Part shown: positions 1 to 9,672 of the stretch, piece by piece
Layout: every line of letters starts with the position of its first letter
How positions within the stretch are numbered: the stretch's first letter is position 1
From: Rhodobacter sp.
GTDB lineage: Bacteria > Pseudomonadota > Alphaproteobacteria > Rhodobacterales > Rhodobacteraceae
Reading direction: 5' to 3'
Assembly (NCBI GenBank): GCA_027490955.1
Contig: JAIXXB010000019.1
Coordinates: 124,001 to 188,000, forward strand
Length of the DNA stretch: 64,000 nucleotides
Translations under genes and position numbers: made by a program
The notes under the pieces: generated by a model
Database searches by the model: none
What the model saw: the letters and a program-made list of their open reading frames with translations, nothing else
Told to the model about the DNA's origin: nothing

Positions 1-933
1 GCCATCGGGCAGGGCGGTGACGCGGCCCGCGACCAGCAGGGCGGCTGCCGCATTCAGCAGCACCGCATCGCGGAAGGCCCCCTTTGCGCCGCCCAGCAGC
101 GCGCGAAAGGCCGCCGCATTTTCGGCGGGGGTTCCGCCTGCAATGGCCGAAAACGGATGGCGCGGCAGGCCCGCATCTTCGGGGGTGATGGTAAACTCGC
201 GCACGCGCCCCGCCTCGATGGCCGCAACGGCAGTGGGTTCGGCAATGGAAATTTCATCCGTACCATCGCCGCCATGCACCAGCCATGCCGATGTCGTGCC
301 CAGCGCCAGCAGCGTTTCGGCCATGGGGCGGATCAGCGCGGGGGAAAAGGCCCCCGTCAGTTGCATCTTGACCCCTGCAGGGTTGGTCAGCGGCCCCAGA
401 ATGTTAAAGATTGTCCGCGTGCCCAGTTCGGCCCGCACGGGCATGACATGGCGAATGGCGGGGTGATGCATCGGGGCCATCATAAAGCCGATGCCCGCCT
501 GATGCAGGCATTTTTCCACCACATCGGGGCCGACCATCACATTCAGGCCCATTTCGGTCAGCGCATCGGCTGCGCCTGATTTAGACGAGAGGTTGCGATT
601 GCCATGTTTGGCCACCACCACCCCCGCGCCTGCCACCACAAAGGCCGTCGCGGTAGAGATGTTCAGCGTGCCCTTACCATCGCCGCCCGTGCCGACAATA
701 TCCATCGCGCCCGCAGGGGCCGCCACGGCATTGCATTTGGCGCGCATCACCGAGGCTGCGGCGGCATATTCATCGACGGTCTCGCCGCGCACGCGCAGCG
801 CCATCAAGAACCCGCCCATCTGCGCGGGCGTGCCTTGGCCTTCGAACAGGGCTTGGAAAGCGGCGGTTGCCTCATCCCGCGTCAGCGGGCGCGTGGCGGC
901 TATGCCGATCAATGGTTTGAGAATATCGCTCAT
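1..933 (-). CDS. trpD: Anthranilate phosphoribosyltransferase TrpD (C-terminus cut by window edge)
   Basis: Transfers the phosphoribosyl group of PRPP to anthranilate, the second step of tryptophan synthesis in the cytoplasm. The 311 residues visible start [10 protein letters not shown] and contain the PRPP-binding motif [14 protein letters not shown] near residue 79 and the anthranilate-site motif [15 protein letters not shown] near residue 110, both diagnostic of TrpD. The family is usually about 335-340 residues, so roughly 25-30 residues lie beyond position 1. The start codon overlaps the trpG stop (ATGA, 930-933), so the two are translationally coupled. The serine-rich motif reads NRNLSS where NRALSS or NRSVSS is more usual; this is a minor substitution. 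Confidence 0.96.
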   Translation of the reverse strand, partial: MSDILKPLIGIAATRPLTRDEATAAFQALFEGQGTPAQMGGFLMALRVRGETVDEYAAAASVMRAKCNAVAAPAGAMDIVGTGGDGKGTLNISTATAFVVAGAGVVVAKHGNRNLSSKSGAADALTEMGLNVMVGPDVVEKCLHQAGIGFMMAPMHHPAIRHVMPVRAELGTRTIFNILGPLTNPAGVKMQLTGAFSPALIRPMAETLLALGTTSAWLVHGGDGTDEISIAEPTAVAAIEAGRVREFTITPEDAGLPRHPFSAIAGGTPAENAAAFRALLGGAKGAFRDAVLLNAAAALLVAGRVTALPDG

Positions 934-1517
934 GCAGGCACCCGTTCGCGCGCGCTGTCCAAGAAATTGCGCAGCAGATGGTGGCCATGTTCGCTGGCGA
1001 TGGATTCGGGGTGAAACTGCACGCCTTCGATCAGCTTGGTTTTGTGGCGCAGCCCCATGATGGTGCCATCTTCCAGCCAAGCGGTGACTTCCAGATCGGC
1101 AGGCAAGCTGGCACGTTCGACGATCAAGGAATGATAGCGCGTTGCCTGAAAGGGCGAGGGCAGGCCGCGAAACATACCGCCGCCCGCATGGTGCATCGCG
1201 CCCATTTTGCCATGCACGATTTCGTGGCAGCGGGTCACGCGCCCGCCAAAAGCCTCGCCGATGGTTTGATGGCCAAGGCACACGCCCAAAAGCGGCACAT
1301 CCGCGCTGGCTGCCGCCTTGGTCAAGGGCACGCAAATGCCCGCCGAGGCAGGATCACAGGGGCCAGGAGACAGCACTATCGCCTGCGGGCGCAGGGCAAT
1401 CGCCTCTTGCACAGATAGGGCATCGTTGCGCACAACGCGCACATCGGCCCCAAGCTCGCCCAGATAATGAACAAGGTTATAGGTGAAACTATCGTAATTA
1501 TCGATCAGCAGCAGCAT
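930..1517 (-). CDS. trpG: Anthranilate synthase component II, glutamine amidotransferase TrpG
   Basis: Hydrolyses glutamine and passes ammonia to TrpE for anthranilate synthesis. The 195-residue protein starts [15 protein letters not shown], the typical beginning of the family, so I chose the ATG at 1517 over a longer in-frame extension. The class I amidotransferase triad is visible: Cys80 in LLGVCLGHQ, His169 and Glu171 in GVQFHPES. It is first of a trpG-trpD unit on the minus strand. The synthase large subunit trpE is separate, on the plus strand at 4978. No tryptophan leader peptide or attenuator is evident in the 230 bp before it. Confidence 0.96.
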   Translation of the reverse strand: MLLLIDNYDSFTYNLVHYLGELGADVRVVRNDALSVQEAIALRPQAIVLSPGPCDPASAGICVPLTKAAASADVPLLGVCLGHQTIGEAFGGRVTRCHEIVHGKMGAMHHAGGGMFRGLPSPFQATRYHSLIVERASLPADLEVTAWLEDGTIMGLRHKTKLIEGVQFHPESIASEHGHHLLRNFLDSARERVPA

Positions 1518-1747
1518 GGGCGGGCCTTTGGGGCATGGGTATTTGCCCCACTTATTGCCCAAGGGGCGGGCGATGTAAACCGCGCAGCATTGGCACCGCG
1601 CCATGATCTGCAGGCCAAGCCGCGCGATGGGCGCGCGCCATTGCAGGCGCGATCAGACTTTGCCGCAATTTGGGGGTGAAGGCGCGGCAAAGGCAGGTTA
1701 TACTTCGCCACAGCCGCCCTTTGGGGTGGCACAGGCAAGGGGTGAAG

Positions 1748-2938
1748 ATGCGCAATTTTCTGATGGGCGTGATCAAAGGTTTGGTGGTTGCAGCTGTGGC
1801 TCTGGGCGCGGCGTCTTATCTGTTGCCGATACGGATTGATGCCCCCAGCCCGCAAACCGCTGCTGCGCCCGAAGATGCCGCGCCCCAAGCCGCTGCATCA
1901 GATGCCGCTGCATCAGATGCCGCTGCACCAGATGCCGCTGCGCCCGATGCCGCTGCACCCGAATCCGCTGCGCCCGATGCCGAAGCGCCTGCAGATGCAG
2001 CACCCGCAGATGCAAACACCCCCGCGCCAGCCCTGCCACAGGCCGATCCTGCGACAGAGGCTGCACCGCAACAAGGCCCATCTGCCAGCGAAGCCTTGCT
2101 TGATCCTGCCCCTGCCGCGACCGATGGCAGCCTTGGTGCCAAGGTGGCAACCCCACCACAGCCAGGTGAGGCGATGCAAACCCCGACCATCAGCGCCGAT
2201 GACGCCTCTGCCCCCGCTGCGCCTGCGCTGGCCCCGTCCAGCACGGCCGCGCCGCTGGGCGCGCCGCCCTTGCAGGCCTTTGCCGCCCCCTTTGCTGGCG
2301 CGGGCGGCAAGCCATTGTTTGCGATTGTGCTGCTGGATACGGGCGCGCCTGATATGGACCGCGCCGTTTGGGCCAGTCTGCCGCTGCCCGTCTCTTTCGC
2401 CGTCGATCCCGAAAGCCCCACCGCCGCCGAGGCTATGGCCCTGTACCGCGCGGCGGGCAAAGAGGTGATCATCCTGCCCACCACCCTGCCCAAAGGGGCG
2501 CAGGCCAGCGATGTGGAAACCAGCCTATCGGCCTATGCGGCCATGCTGCCCGAAAGCGTCGCCGTGATGAGCGATCCTGTGGCAGGCTTTCAAGATGACC
2601 GCGACTTATCCAGCCTTGTCGTGCCTGCCATTGGCGCGCAGGGGCGCGGGGTTTTGCTGTTTGACAAAGGTCTCAACAGCGCCGCCCAAATTGCCCAGCG
2701 CGATGGTATTCCCTATGCGATGATTTCCAGAATGATCGACACGGCGGGCGAATCTGTGCCTGTGATGCGGCGCTATCTGGATCGTGCGGTGTTCAAAGCG
2801 GCGCAAGATGGCGCGGCTGTGGTGATGGGCCAAACCTTGCCAGATACGCTGTCGGCGCTGACCGAATGGTCGCTAGAGGGGCGCGCAGGCGATGTGACCT
2901 TGGCCCCGATTTCGGCCCTGATGCAGCCCCCGTCATAG
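1748..2938 (+). CDS. Divergent polysaccharide deacetylase family protein (YibQ/DUF610-like)
   Basis: A 396-residue protein with an N-terminal hydrophobic segment (residues about 5-25), an Ala/Pro/Asp-rich linker to about residue 200, then a C-terminal YibQ-type divergent polysaccharide deacetylase domain. Markers of the domain are FAVDPESPTAAEAM, EVIILPTTLPKGA and DRAVFKAAQDGAAVVMG. I chose the ATG at 1748 because it directly precedes the membrane segment; an upstream extension looks unrelated. The family's usual metal-binding His/Asp residues are not obvious, so enzymatic activity is uncertain. It probably sits in the periplasm, anchored to the inner membrane. It is divergent from trpG and points toward ppiD and trpE. 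A YibQ-type gene among trp genes is known from Rhodobacter. Confidence 0.82.
   Translation: MRNFLMGVIKGLVVAAVALGAASYLLPIRIDAPSPQTAAAPEDAAPQAAASDAAASDAAAPDAAAPDAAAPESAAPDAEAPADAAPADANTPAPALPQADPATEAAPQQGPSASEALLDPAPAATDGSLGAKVATPPQPGEAMQTPTISADDASAPAAPALAPSSTAAPLGAPPLQAFAAPFAGAGGKPLFAIVLLDTGAPDMDRAVWASLPLPVSFAVDPESPTAAEAMALYRAAGKEVIILPTTLPKGAQASDVETSLSAYAAMLPESVAVMSDPVAGFQDDRDLSSLVVPAIGAQGRGVLLFDKGLNSAAQIAQRDGIPYAMISRMIDTAGESVPVMRRYLDRAVFKAAQDGAAVVMGQTLPDTLSALTEWSLEGRAGDVTLAPISALMQPPS
1892..1981 (+). repeat. In-frame 15-bp minisatellite, six copies
   Basis: Six consecutive 15-base units (consensus GCTGCATCAGATGCC or GCTGCGCCCGATGCC) encode the repeating pentapeptide A-A-(S/P)-D-A in the linker of the YibQ-like protein. 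The first two units are identical and the rest differ by one to three bases. The 15-bp period keeps the reading frame, so slippage would only change linker length. Confidence 0.9.
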
Positions 2939-3076
2939 CGGCGCGCCCGCGCGCGGCCCCCACCCGCGCTGCGCCTTATGCGCTACGCGCTGCGCCCAAA
3001 GCAGGCCGCGTCGCCTCTTGCCCCCATGCCCTTCTGCGCATAGATAGGCGAAAACCTTTTGCACGCAGGCGATATC

Positions 3077-4966
3077 ATGGCCAAAACACCCGCTTCCCCC
3101 ACGCCGCCCCGCGATGAATTGGTCATCAAAAAACGGCGCGGCATTTCGCTTTTGGGTACAGCGCTGTTGGGGCTGATTGCCCTGTCGATGCTGGGCTTTG
3201 GCGTGACCAGTTTTGGCGGCGGCACAGTGCGCGTGGGCACTGTGGGCGATCAGGAAATCACCGCATCCGAATATGCCAATGCCTTGCGCGGCGAGGTGAA
3301 CCGCTTTTCGCAGATGGTCGGCCAGCCTGTCGCGCTGCGCGATTTGCTGCCCGCAGGGCTGGATCGGCAAGTTCTGGCAGATTTGATCCGCCAAAAGGCG
3401 CTGGATGGCGAGATGGTGCAGATGGGCCTGTCGGTGGGCGATACGGCCCTTGCTGGCGAAGTGGTGAAAATCCCTGCTTTTCAGGGCATTGATGGCCAGT
3501 TTGACCGCGCCGCCTATGGCGAGACGCTGCGCCGCAACAACATGACCGAGGCCGATTTCGAAGCAGGTCTGCGCGCCGATCTTGCGCGCGGCCTGCTGCA
3601 ATCGGCCATCACAGGCGGGGCCAAGCCCCCTGCCGCGCTGGTGGAAACCCTGCTGGCCCATTCGGGCGAGACGCGCGACATTTTGTATATTCCCCTGACC
3701 GAGGCAGATCTGCCGCAGCCCTTGGCCGCGCCCACCGATGCCGATGTGCAGGCCGAATATGATGCCAATATCGCGGCCTATACCCGCCCCGAGGCCAAGC
3801 GCATTCAATATGTCGCCCTGCTGCCCGAAACCTTGGCCAAAGATATGCCCGCAGACCCCGCAGCCATAGAAAAGCTGTATCAAGATCGCATTGATCAATA
3901 TGTCATTCCCGAAAAGCGGCTTGTCGAACGCCTTGTCTATCCCACCGCCGAGGCCGCCGCCGCCGCCCGCGCGAAACTGGACGCAGGCACAAGTTTCGAA
4001 GATTTGGTGGCCGAGCGGAACTTGACCTTGGCTGATATTGACCTTGGCGATGTGTCCAAGGCCGATCTGGGCGCGGCAGGCGAGGCGGTTTTTGCCTTGA
4101 CCGAGGCAGGGGTGGTTGGCCCCATTGACAGCGATCTTGGCCCTGCCTTGTTCCGCATGAATGCCATTTTGCCCGCGCAAGAAACCACGCTAGAGGCGGT
4201 GCGCGATGAATTGGCACTGGAAGTGCAGACCGAGGCCGCGCGCGCGGCGATTGCAGATCGTATTGATGCGCTTGACGATGCGCTGGCGGGCGGCGCGACG
4301 CTGGAAGAATTGGCCAGCAGCGAAAACCTAACCTTGGCCAGCACCGATTACGCCAAGGGCGCAGATGATAATGATCCCATTGCCAATTATGGCGCGTTTA
4401 TCAAGGCGGCAGATGCCTTGGCGCAGGGGGATTTCCCCGAAGCGATTATTTTGGAAGATGGCGGCGTTGTGGCCATGACATTGCAAGAAACGCTGCCGCC
4501 CACCCCGCGCCCCTTGGCCGATGTCAAAGACAAGGTCACGGAAGCATGGCGCGCTAAGGCCCTGAATGCCGCATTGAAAGAGTTGGCCGAAACCAAATTG
4601 ACCGCCCTGACGGGTGGGGCTGATTTGGCCAGCCTTGGCACAGTGAAAACCGCCGCGAAAATCGCCCGCGATGGCGCGGTTGATGGCGCGCCCAGCGCAT
4701 TGGTCACTGCGGCCTTTGCGGCCGAACTGGGCAAGGCGCAAGTGGTTGTCGGAGGCGATTTCGTAGCCCTGATGCAACTGGATGCCATTACCCCTGCCGC
4801 CGAAAACCCCGCAGTGGCAGATTTGCGCGCCACGCTAGAGGCACAGCTTTCCCAATCTTTGGGGGCAGATGTCTATGATCTGTTCGGCGGCCAAGTGGAA
4901 TCTGCCGCAGGCATTATGATTGACCAGAATGTGATCAATTCGGTTCACACCCAAATGGGCAACTAA
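3077..4966 (+). CDS. ppiD: Membrane-anchored periplasmic folding factor, PpiD/SurA-N family
   Basis: A 629-residue protein with a short positively charged cytoplasmic N-terminus, one membrane segment (about residues 27-48), a SurA-N-like chaperone domain (about 55-200, with ITASEYANALRGEVNRF) and a PpiC/rotamase-like region in the middle (about 250-370). This is the architecture of PpiD, the inner-membrane periplasmic chaperone that helps newly translocated outer-membrane and periplasmic proteins fold. The ATG at 3077 is preferred over an in-frame TTG at 3059. It is 11 bp upstream of trpE and on the same strand, so the two are probably cotranscribed. Whether isomerase activity remains cannot be judged; many family members lack it. 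Confidence 0.85.
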   Translation: MAKTPASPTPPRDELVIKKRRGISLLGTALLGLIALSMLGFGVTSFGGGTVRVGTVGDQEITASEYANALRGEVNRFSQMVGQPVALRDLLPAGLDRQVLADLIRQKALDGEMVQMGLSVGDTALAGEVVKIPAFQGIDGQFDRAAYGETLRRNNMTEADFEAGLRADLARGLLQSAITGGAKPPAALVETLLAHSGETRDILYIPLTEADLPQPLAAPTDADVQAEYDANIAAYTRPEAKRIQYVALLPETLAKDMPADPAAIEKLYQDRIDQYVIPEKRLVERLVYPTAEAAAAARAKLDAGTSFEDLVAERNLTLADIDLGDVSKADLGAAGEAVFALTEAGVVGPIDSDLGPALFRMNAILPAQETTLEAVRDELALEVQTEAARAAIADRIDALDDALAGGATLEELASSENLTLASTDYAKGADDNDPIANYGAFIKAADALAQGDFPEAIILEDGGVVAMTLQETLPPTPRPLADVKDKVTEAWRAKALNAALKELAETKLTALTGGADLASLGTVKTAAKIARDGAVDGAPSALVTAAFAAELGKAQVVVGGDFVALMQLDAITPAAENPAVADLRATLEAQLSQSLGADVYDLFGGQVESAAGIMIDQNVINSVHTQMGN

Positions 4967-4977
4967 GGCCACGCGAC

Positions 4978-6489
4978 ATGACCCTTTTCCCCGCCTATGA
5001 TGATTTTGCCGCCCGCTGGGATGCGGGGCAAAACCAACTGGTCTATACCCGTATTGCTGCCGATTTGGACACGCCTGTATCCTTGATGTTGAAACTGGGC
5101 GAGGCGCGCGGCGATACGTTCATGCTGGAATCCGTCACAGGCGGCGAGGTGCGCGGGCGCTATTCGGTGGTGGGGCTAAAGCCTGATCTTGTTTGGAAAT
5201 GCGAAGGCACAAAAGCCTTTATCAACCGCGAGGCGCGTTTTGATAGCGCGGCCTTTGCCCCGCAAGAGGCCGCCCCACTTGACGCGCTGCGCGCGCTGTT
5301 GGCCGAATGCCGCATTGATCTGCCCGCGGGCCTGCCCGCCATTTCGGCAGGTCTTTTCGGCTATTTGGGCTATGACATGATCCGCCTTGTCGAACATCTG
5401 CCCGATGTGAACCCTGACCCTTTGGGCCTGCCCGATGCCGTTCTGCTGCGCCCTTCTGTGATTGCGGTGCTCGATGGCGTGAAGGGCGAGGTCACGCTGG
5501 TGGCCCCTGCTTGGGCCGCATCTGGCCTGTCGGCCCGCGCGGCCTATGCGCAGGCCGCCGAGCGGGTGATGGACTGCCTGCGCGATTTAGACCGCGCGCC
5601 AGCCATTGGCCGCGATTATGGCGATGCAGGCGCGGTGGTGGGCGAGGCGCATTCAAACTTTACCCACCAAGGCTATAAAGATGCGGTGGAAAAGGCCAAA
5701 GATTACATCCGCGCGGGCGATATTTTCCAAGTTGTCCCATCGCAGCGTTGGCGGCAATCATTCCCGCTGCCGCCCTTTGCCTTGTATCGAAGCCTGCGGC
5801 GCACCAACCCTTCGCCGTTTATGTTTTTCTTTAACTTTGGCGGCTATCAGGTGATTGGGGCCAGCCCCGAAATTCTGGTGCGGCTGCGCGATGGCGAGGT
5901 AACAGTGCGCCCCATTGCAGGCACGCGCAAGCGCGGGCAAGACGAGGCCGAGGATCGCGCCCTAGAGGCCGATTTGCTGGCCGACCCGAAAGAGCGCGCC
6001 GAACATCTGATGCTGCTGGATTTGGGCCGCAACGATGTGGGGCGTGTGGCGCGCGTTGGCACTGTGCACCCGACCGAACAGTTTATCATCGAACGCTACA
6101 GCCATGTGATGCATATCGTCAGCAATGTGGTGGGCGAAATTGCCGAAGGGCAAGATGCCCTTTCCGCCCTGCTGGCGGGCCTGCCTGCAGGCACGGTTTC
6201 GGGTGCGCCCAAAGTGCGCGCCATGGAAATCATTGATGAATTAGAACCTGAAAAGCGCGGTGTTTATGGCGGCGGCGTGGGCTATTTCGCGGCCAATGGC
6301 GAGATGGATTTTTGCATTGCCCTGCGCACCGCCGTGTTGAAAGACGGCCAGCTTTACATTCAGGCTGGCGGCGGCGTTGTCTATGACAGCGACCCCGAGG
6401 CGGAATATCAAGAAACAGTCAACAAATCCAATGCCCTGCGCCGCGCGGCTATGGATGCGGGGCTGTTTGCACAAAAGGGCAACAGCTGA
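4978..6489 (+). CDS. trpE: Anthranilate synthase component I TrpE
   Basis: Converts chorismate and ammonia (or glutamine through TrpG) to anthranilate, the committed step to tryptophan. The 503-residue protein shows the N-terminal regulatory region with MLESVTGGEVRGRYS around residues 45-60 (the LLES-type tryptophan feedback site) and a complete chorismate-binding domain, with QVVPSQRW, PIAGTRKRG, LLDLGRNDVGRV and GTVSGAPKVRAMEII. Length and ends match the family. It follows the ppiD-like gene by 11 bp and is followed by a strong hairpin at 6521-6549. It is physically separate from trpG-trpD, on the opposite strand about 3.5 kb away. Confidence 0.97.
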   Translation: MTLFPAYDDFAARWDAGQNQLVYTRIAADLDTPVSLMLKLGEARGDTFMLESVTGGEVRGRYSVVGLKPDLVWKCEGTKAFINREARFDSAAFAPQEAAPLDALRALLAECRIDLPAGLPAISAGLFGYLGYDMIRLVEHLPDVNPDPLGLPDAVLLRPSVIAVLDGVKGEVTLVAPAWAASGLSARAAYAQAAERVMDCLRDLDRAPAIGRDYGDAGAVVGEAHSNFTHQGYKDAVEKAKDYIRAGDIFQVVPSQRWRQSFPLPPFALYRSLRRTNPSPFMFFFNFGGYQVIGASPEILVRLRDGEVTVRPIAGTRKRGQDEAEDRALEADLLADPKERAEHLMLLDLGRNDVGRVARVGTVHPTEQFIIERYSHVMHIVSNVVGEIAEGQDALSALLAGLPAGTVSGAPKVRAMEIIDELEPEKRGVYGGGVGYFAANGEMDFCIALRTAVLKDGQLYIQAGGGVVYDSDPEAEYQETVNKSNALRRAAMDAGLFAQKGNS

Positions 6490-6520
6490 TCCAGCTGCGC
6501 GCATGGGATGCGCGCGCATG

Positions 6521-6549
6521 GTGGGCGGCCACAAAGGGCAGCCGCCCAC
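6521..6549. terminator. Hairpin between convergent trpE and mtkB
   Basis: Nine-base perfect stem GTGGGCGGC / GCCGCCCAC with an 11-base loop, placed between the stops of two convergent genes. On the plus strand GGCGGGTTT follows and no long T-run is present. A bidirectional terminator or end-protecting structure is the likely role. Confidence 0.55.
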
Positions 6550-6556
6550 GGCGGGT

Positions 6557-7453
6557 TTAGGCCACTTTGCGCTGCGATAGAACCATGGCCATCGTTTCGC
6601 CCATGGCAGAGGGGTTTGGTGCCACGGTAATGCCCGCGGCGGCCAAAATCTCGACCTTTTCCTGCGCGCTTTCGCCAAAGGCCGAAACAATCGCCCCTGC
6701 ATGGCCCATCTTGCGCCCCTTTGGCGCAGACAGGCCCGCGATATAGGCCACGACAGGCTTGCGCATGTGATCGCGGGCATAGGCGGCGGCCTCGGCCTCT
6801 TGCGGGCCACCGATTTCGCCAATCATCATCACGGCATCGGTTTCTGGATCGGCTTCGAACAATTCCAGAATATCGCGGAAACTTGACCCATTCACTGGAT
6901 CGCCCCCGATTCCAACCGAGGTGGACACCCCGATTCCCAGCGCCTGCATCTGGCTGGCAGCCTCGTAGCCCAAAGTGCCAGACCGCCCGACGATGCCCAC
7001 GCGACCTGCCATATAGATATGGGGCGGCATGATGCCCATAAACCCCTTACCGGGCGAGATGATGCCCGCGCAATTTGGCCCAATCAGGCGCAATTTCCGC
7101 TCGGCTGGATAGCGTTTCAAAAACCGCTTTAGCCGCATCATATCTTGGCTTGGGATACCATCGGTCACGCAGACAGCGGTGCGAATGCCCGCATCTGCCG
7201 CCTCCATAATCGCATCGGCGGCAAAGGGGGGCGGCACGAAGACAAGGCTGGCTTCTGCGCCCGTCGCCTCGACGGCTTCGCGCACAGTGTTGAACAAAGG
7301 GCGGTCAAGATGGCTTTCGCCGCCTTTGCCGGGGGTGACGCCGCCCACCACATTGGTGCCATAGCGGATCATATCGGCGGCATGGAAACTGCCGATACGC
7401 CCTGACATGCCCTGCACGATGACGCGGGTTTTTTCGGTGATTAGAATGGCCAT
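6557..7453 (-). CDS. mtkB: Malate-CoA ligase (malate thiokinase) alpha subunit MtkB
   Basis: Alpha subunit of the ATP-dependent ligase that makes malyl-CoA from malate and CoA. The 298-residue protein has the CoA-binding Rossmann domain ([15 protein letters not shown] near residues 12-25) and the active-site phosphohistidine, His251 in [14 protein letters not shown]. It belongs to the succinyl-CoA synthetase alpha family. The malate assignment rests on its neighbours (malyl-CoA lyase and serine-glyoxylate aminotransferase) and on the partner's resemblance to methylotroph MtkA. The ATG at 7453 is preferred over an upstream extension because it begins [15 protein letters not shown] and lies 10 bp after the mtkA stop. 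It is last in the operon. Alternative: an ordinary sucD, which would not fit this context. Confidence 0.86.
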   Translation of the reverse strand: MAILITEKTRVIVQGMSGRIGSFHAADMIRYGTNVVGGVTPGKGGESHLDRPLFNTVREAVEATGAEASLVFVPPPFAADAIMEAADAGIRTAVCVTDGIPSQDMMRLKRFLKRYPAERKLRLIGPNCAGIISPGKGFMGIMPPHIYMAGRVGIVGRSGTLGYEAASQMQALGIGVSTSVGIGGDPVNGSSFRDILELFEADPETDAVMMIGEIGGPQEAEAAAYARDHMRKPVVAYIAGLSAPKGRKMGHAGAIVSAFGESAQEKVEILAAAGITVAPNPSAMGETMAMVLSQRKVA

Positions 7454-7463
7454 TGGCTTTCCC

Positions 7464-8648
7464 CTATGCGGCTTTGTTGGCAACAGATGCGTTGCGGGCG
7501 CTGACAGCGGCAGCGGCGGCTTCGGCCAATGTATCGGCAGAAATCAGCGGCAAGCCTGAGTTGTTGATGATGGCTTTGCCCTCTTCGACATTCGTGCCAG
7601 CAAGGCGCACGATGACGGGGATGGTCAGACCCACCTCTTGATAGGCTTGCACCACGCCCTGCGCCACCCAGTCACAGCGGTTGATCCCAGCAAAGATATT
7701 GACCAGCACAACCGATACTTTGGAATCGGTCAGCACAGTGCGAAAGGCGCGCACCACACGTTCGGGGCTGGCACCACCGCCGATGTCCAAAAAGTTGGCA
7801 GGCTCGCCGCCCGCAAGTTTGATCATGTCCATCGTGGCCATGGCAAGGCCCGCGCCGTTGATGATGCAGCCAATATCGCCATCCAGCCCCACGTAAGACA
7901 GGCCATGATCGCCTGCCGTGCTTTCGCGCGGGTCTTCTTGGCTGCGGTCGCGCAATTCGGCGATGCTGGGCTGGCGGAACATGGCGTTGGTGTCAAAGCT
8001 CATCTTCGCATCCAGCGCCACCAGATCACCCGATCCTGTAATGACCAAGGGGTTAATTTCCACCATCACAGCATCCAAATCGCGGTAGGCGCGATAGCAG
8101 GCGCGCAAAGTGGTGACCATCTGGGCAATTTGCCCGCCCTTTAGCCCCAGCGCAAAGGCCAGTTCGCGCGCCTGAAATTCGGTCAGGCCCACGGCGGGGT
8201 CGATCGTCATGCGGCGCAGGCTGTCGGGATCGGATTCGGCCAGATCTTCAATCTCCATCCCGCCATGGGCAGAAGCGACGATCATGATCCGTTCCGATTT
8301 GCGATCCAGCACAAAGCCAAGATAAAGCTCTTGGGCGATGTCGGATGCATATTCGACCCAAACGCGGTAAACGCCCTTGCCCGCCGCATCGGTTTGCTTG
8401 GTGACCAGCTGCTTGCCAAACAAAGTGGCGGCAAAGGCATGCACCTCGTCTGGCGAGCGGCACAATTTGACCCCGCCTGCCGCGCCGCGCCCACCCGAAT
8501 GGATCTGCGCCTTGACAACCCAAGCATTGCCGCCCAACTCGCGCGCGCGGTATCCTGCCTGTTCGGGGCTATAGGCAAGGCCGCCGCGCGGCACGGGCAC
8601 ACCAAAACGGGCTAAGATTTCTTTGGCCTGATATTCATGAATATCCAT
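7464..8648 (-). CDS. mtkA: Malate-CoA ligase (malate thiokinase) beta subunit MtkA
   Basis: ATP-grasp beta subunit of malate-CoA ligase, 394 residues starting [20 protein letters not shown]. Segments such as [54 protein letters not shown] and [16 protein letters not shown] define the succinyl-CoA synthetase beta family. From memory, the pattern [12 protein letters not shown] and the overall sequence resemble Methylobacterium MtkA closely. It lies 64 bp downstream of the malyl-CoA lyase gene and 10 bp upstream of mtkB. In this operon it would feed malyl-CoA to the lyase. I am sure of the family and fairly sure of the malate specificity. Confidence 0.88.
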   Translation of the reverse strand: MDIHEYQAKEILARFGVPVPRGGLAYSPEQAGYRARELGGNAWVVKAQIHSGGRGAAGGVKLCRSPDEVHAFAATLFGKQLVTKQTDAAGKGVYRVWVEYASDIAQELYLGFVLDRKSERIMIVASAHGGMEIEDLAESDPDSLRRMTIDPAVGLTEFQARELAFALGLKGGQIAQMVTTLRACYRAYRDLDAVMVEINPLVITGSGDLVALDAKMSFDTNAMFRQPSIAELRDRSQEDPRESTAGDHGLSYVGLDGDIGCIINGAGLAMATMDMIKLAGGEPANFLDIGGGASPERVVRAFRTVLTDSKVSVVLVNIFAGINRCDWVAQGVVQAYQEVGLTIPVIVRLAGTNVEEGKAIINNSGLPLISADTLAEAAAAAVSARNASVANKAA

Positions 8649-8712
8649 AACTTCTCCTGTCTGCGCAGCGGGTGCCCCTGCGGGCGCTTTGCGCTATTGC
8701 TTTGATTTTGCG

Positions 8713-9651
8713 TTATTTCGACGCGATGGCATCTGCCAGAACCAGCACATTCATCGCCATGCGTTCGGATGCGGCATCAATCATACGCCCGTCCAATTGG
8801 GCTGCGCCCTTGCCCATGGCCTCGGCCTTGCGCAATTCTTCGATGATGCGGCGCGCGCGGGTCACCTCGGCCTCTGGCGGCGAAAACACCTCGTTGGCCA
8901 GATCAATCTGCGATGGGTGTATGGCCCATTTGCCTTCGCATCCCAGCGCGGCGGCGCGGCGCGCGCCATCCTTATAGCCTTCGGGATCGCTGAAATCGCC
9001 AAAGGGGCCGTCAATGGCGCGCAGCCCATAGGCGCGGCAGGCCACCACCATGCGGCTGATGGAGGCGTGCCATTGATCGCCGGGGTAATGCGGGTTCAGC
9101 CCGCCAATATTCGTGGTGCGCGCGCGCATGGAGGCGGCAAAATCGGCCACGCCGAAATGCAGCGCCTCGAGCCTGCCGCCAAACTGGGCAATCGCCTCGA
9201 CATTGGCCATGCCAAGGGCGGTTTCAATCAGCGCCTCTAGGCCCACGCGGGTTGTATAGCCCTTGGCCTGCTCAATCTGGTTGACCATGGCCTCGACCAT
9301 ATACAAATCGCCCGTCACCCCAACTTTGGGCACCAGCAGCGTGTCGACGCGGCTGCCCGCCTGTTCCATCACATCGACGACATCGCGGTACATATAGTGG
9401 GTATCAAGGCCATTGATGCGCACCGAAACAGTCTTGCCCTTGGCGCGCCAATCAATATCGTTCAGGGCGGCAATGGCGTTCTTGCGCGCCTGCTCTTTTT
9501 CAGAGGGCGCAATCGCATCTTCCAAATCCAGAAAGATATAATCGGCATTCCCATCGGCGGCCTTGTCGATCATCGTTGGGTTCGACGCAGGCACGGCAAG
9601 TTCCGAGCGCTGAAGGCGCGGCTTGCGCATGGGGAAAAGTGTATGGCTCAT
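8713..9651 (-). CDS. mcl: L-malyl-CoA lyase (HpcH/HpaI family)
   Basis: Cleaves L-malyl-CoA to acetyl-CoA and glyoxylate. The 312-residue protein carries the CitE-like TIM barrel, with RSELAVPASNP near the start, DYIFLDLEDAIAPSEKEQAR, RINGLDTHYMYRDVVDVME, GLEALIETALGMANVEAIA, DGPFGDFSDPEGY and KWAIHPSQIDLANEVF. These are signatures of the Mcl1/MclA group that acts on malyl-CoA and beta-methylmalyl-CoA, as opposed to citrate lyase CitE. It is second in the sga-mcl-mtkA-mtkB operon. In organisms with the ethylmalonyl-CoA pathway the same enzyme group also cleaves methylmalyl-CoA, so it could serve both purposes. Confidence 0.92.
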   Translation of the reverse strand: MSHTLFPMRKPRLQRSELAVPASNPTMIDKAADGNADYIFLDLEDAIAPSEKEQARKNAIAALNDIDWRAKGKTVSVRINGLDTHYMYRDVVDVMEQAGSRVDTLLVPKVGVTGDLYMVEAMVNQIEQAKGYTTRVGLEALIETALGMANVEAIAQFGGRLEALHFGVADFAASMRARTTNIGGLNPHYPGDQWHASISRMVVACRAYGLRAIDGPFGDFSDPEGYKDGARRAAALGCEGKWAIHPSQIDLANEVFSPPEAEVTRARRIIEELRKAEAMGKGAAQLDGRMIDAASERMAMNVLVLADAIASK

Positions 9652-9672
9652 ATGCGTATCCTTTTGACTAAT

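Noticed and set aside
1518-1747. Tryptophan attenuator upstream of trpG
   Set aside because: No short Trp-rich reading frame and no paired terminator/antiterminator stems were seen in the gap.
1788-2493. Long overlapping reading frames on both strands of the YibQ-like gene
   Set aside because: Products of high GC and the Ala/Pro repeat; no family features, and the real frame has a membrane anchor and a recognisable domain.
2933-4180. A 415-codon open frame antisense to the PpiD-like gene
   Set aside because: Composition is the reverse complement of an Ala-rich gene; no start signal or domain, and the sense gene is clear.
6557-8648. mtkAB read as ordinary succinyl-CoA synthetase sucCD
   Set aside because: The operon also encodes malyl-CoA lyase and serine-glyoxylate aminotransferase, and no TCA-cycle genes (sucAB, mdh) are adjacent. 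Enzyme assay would settle it.
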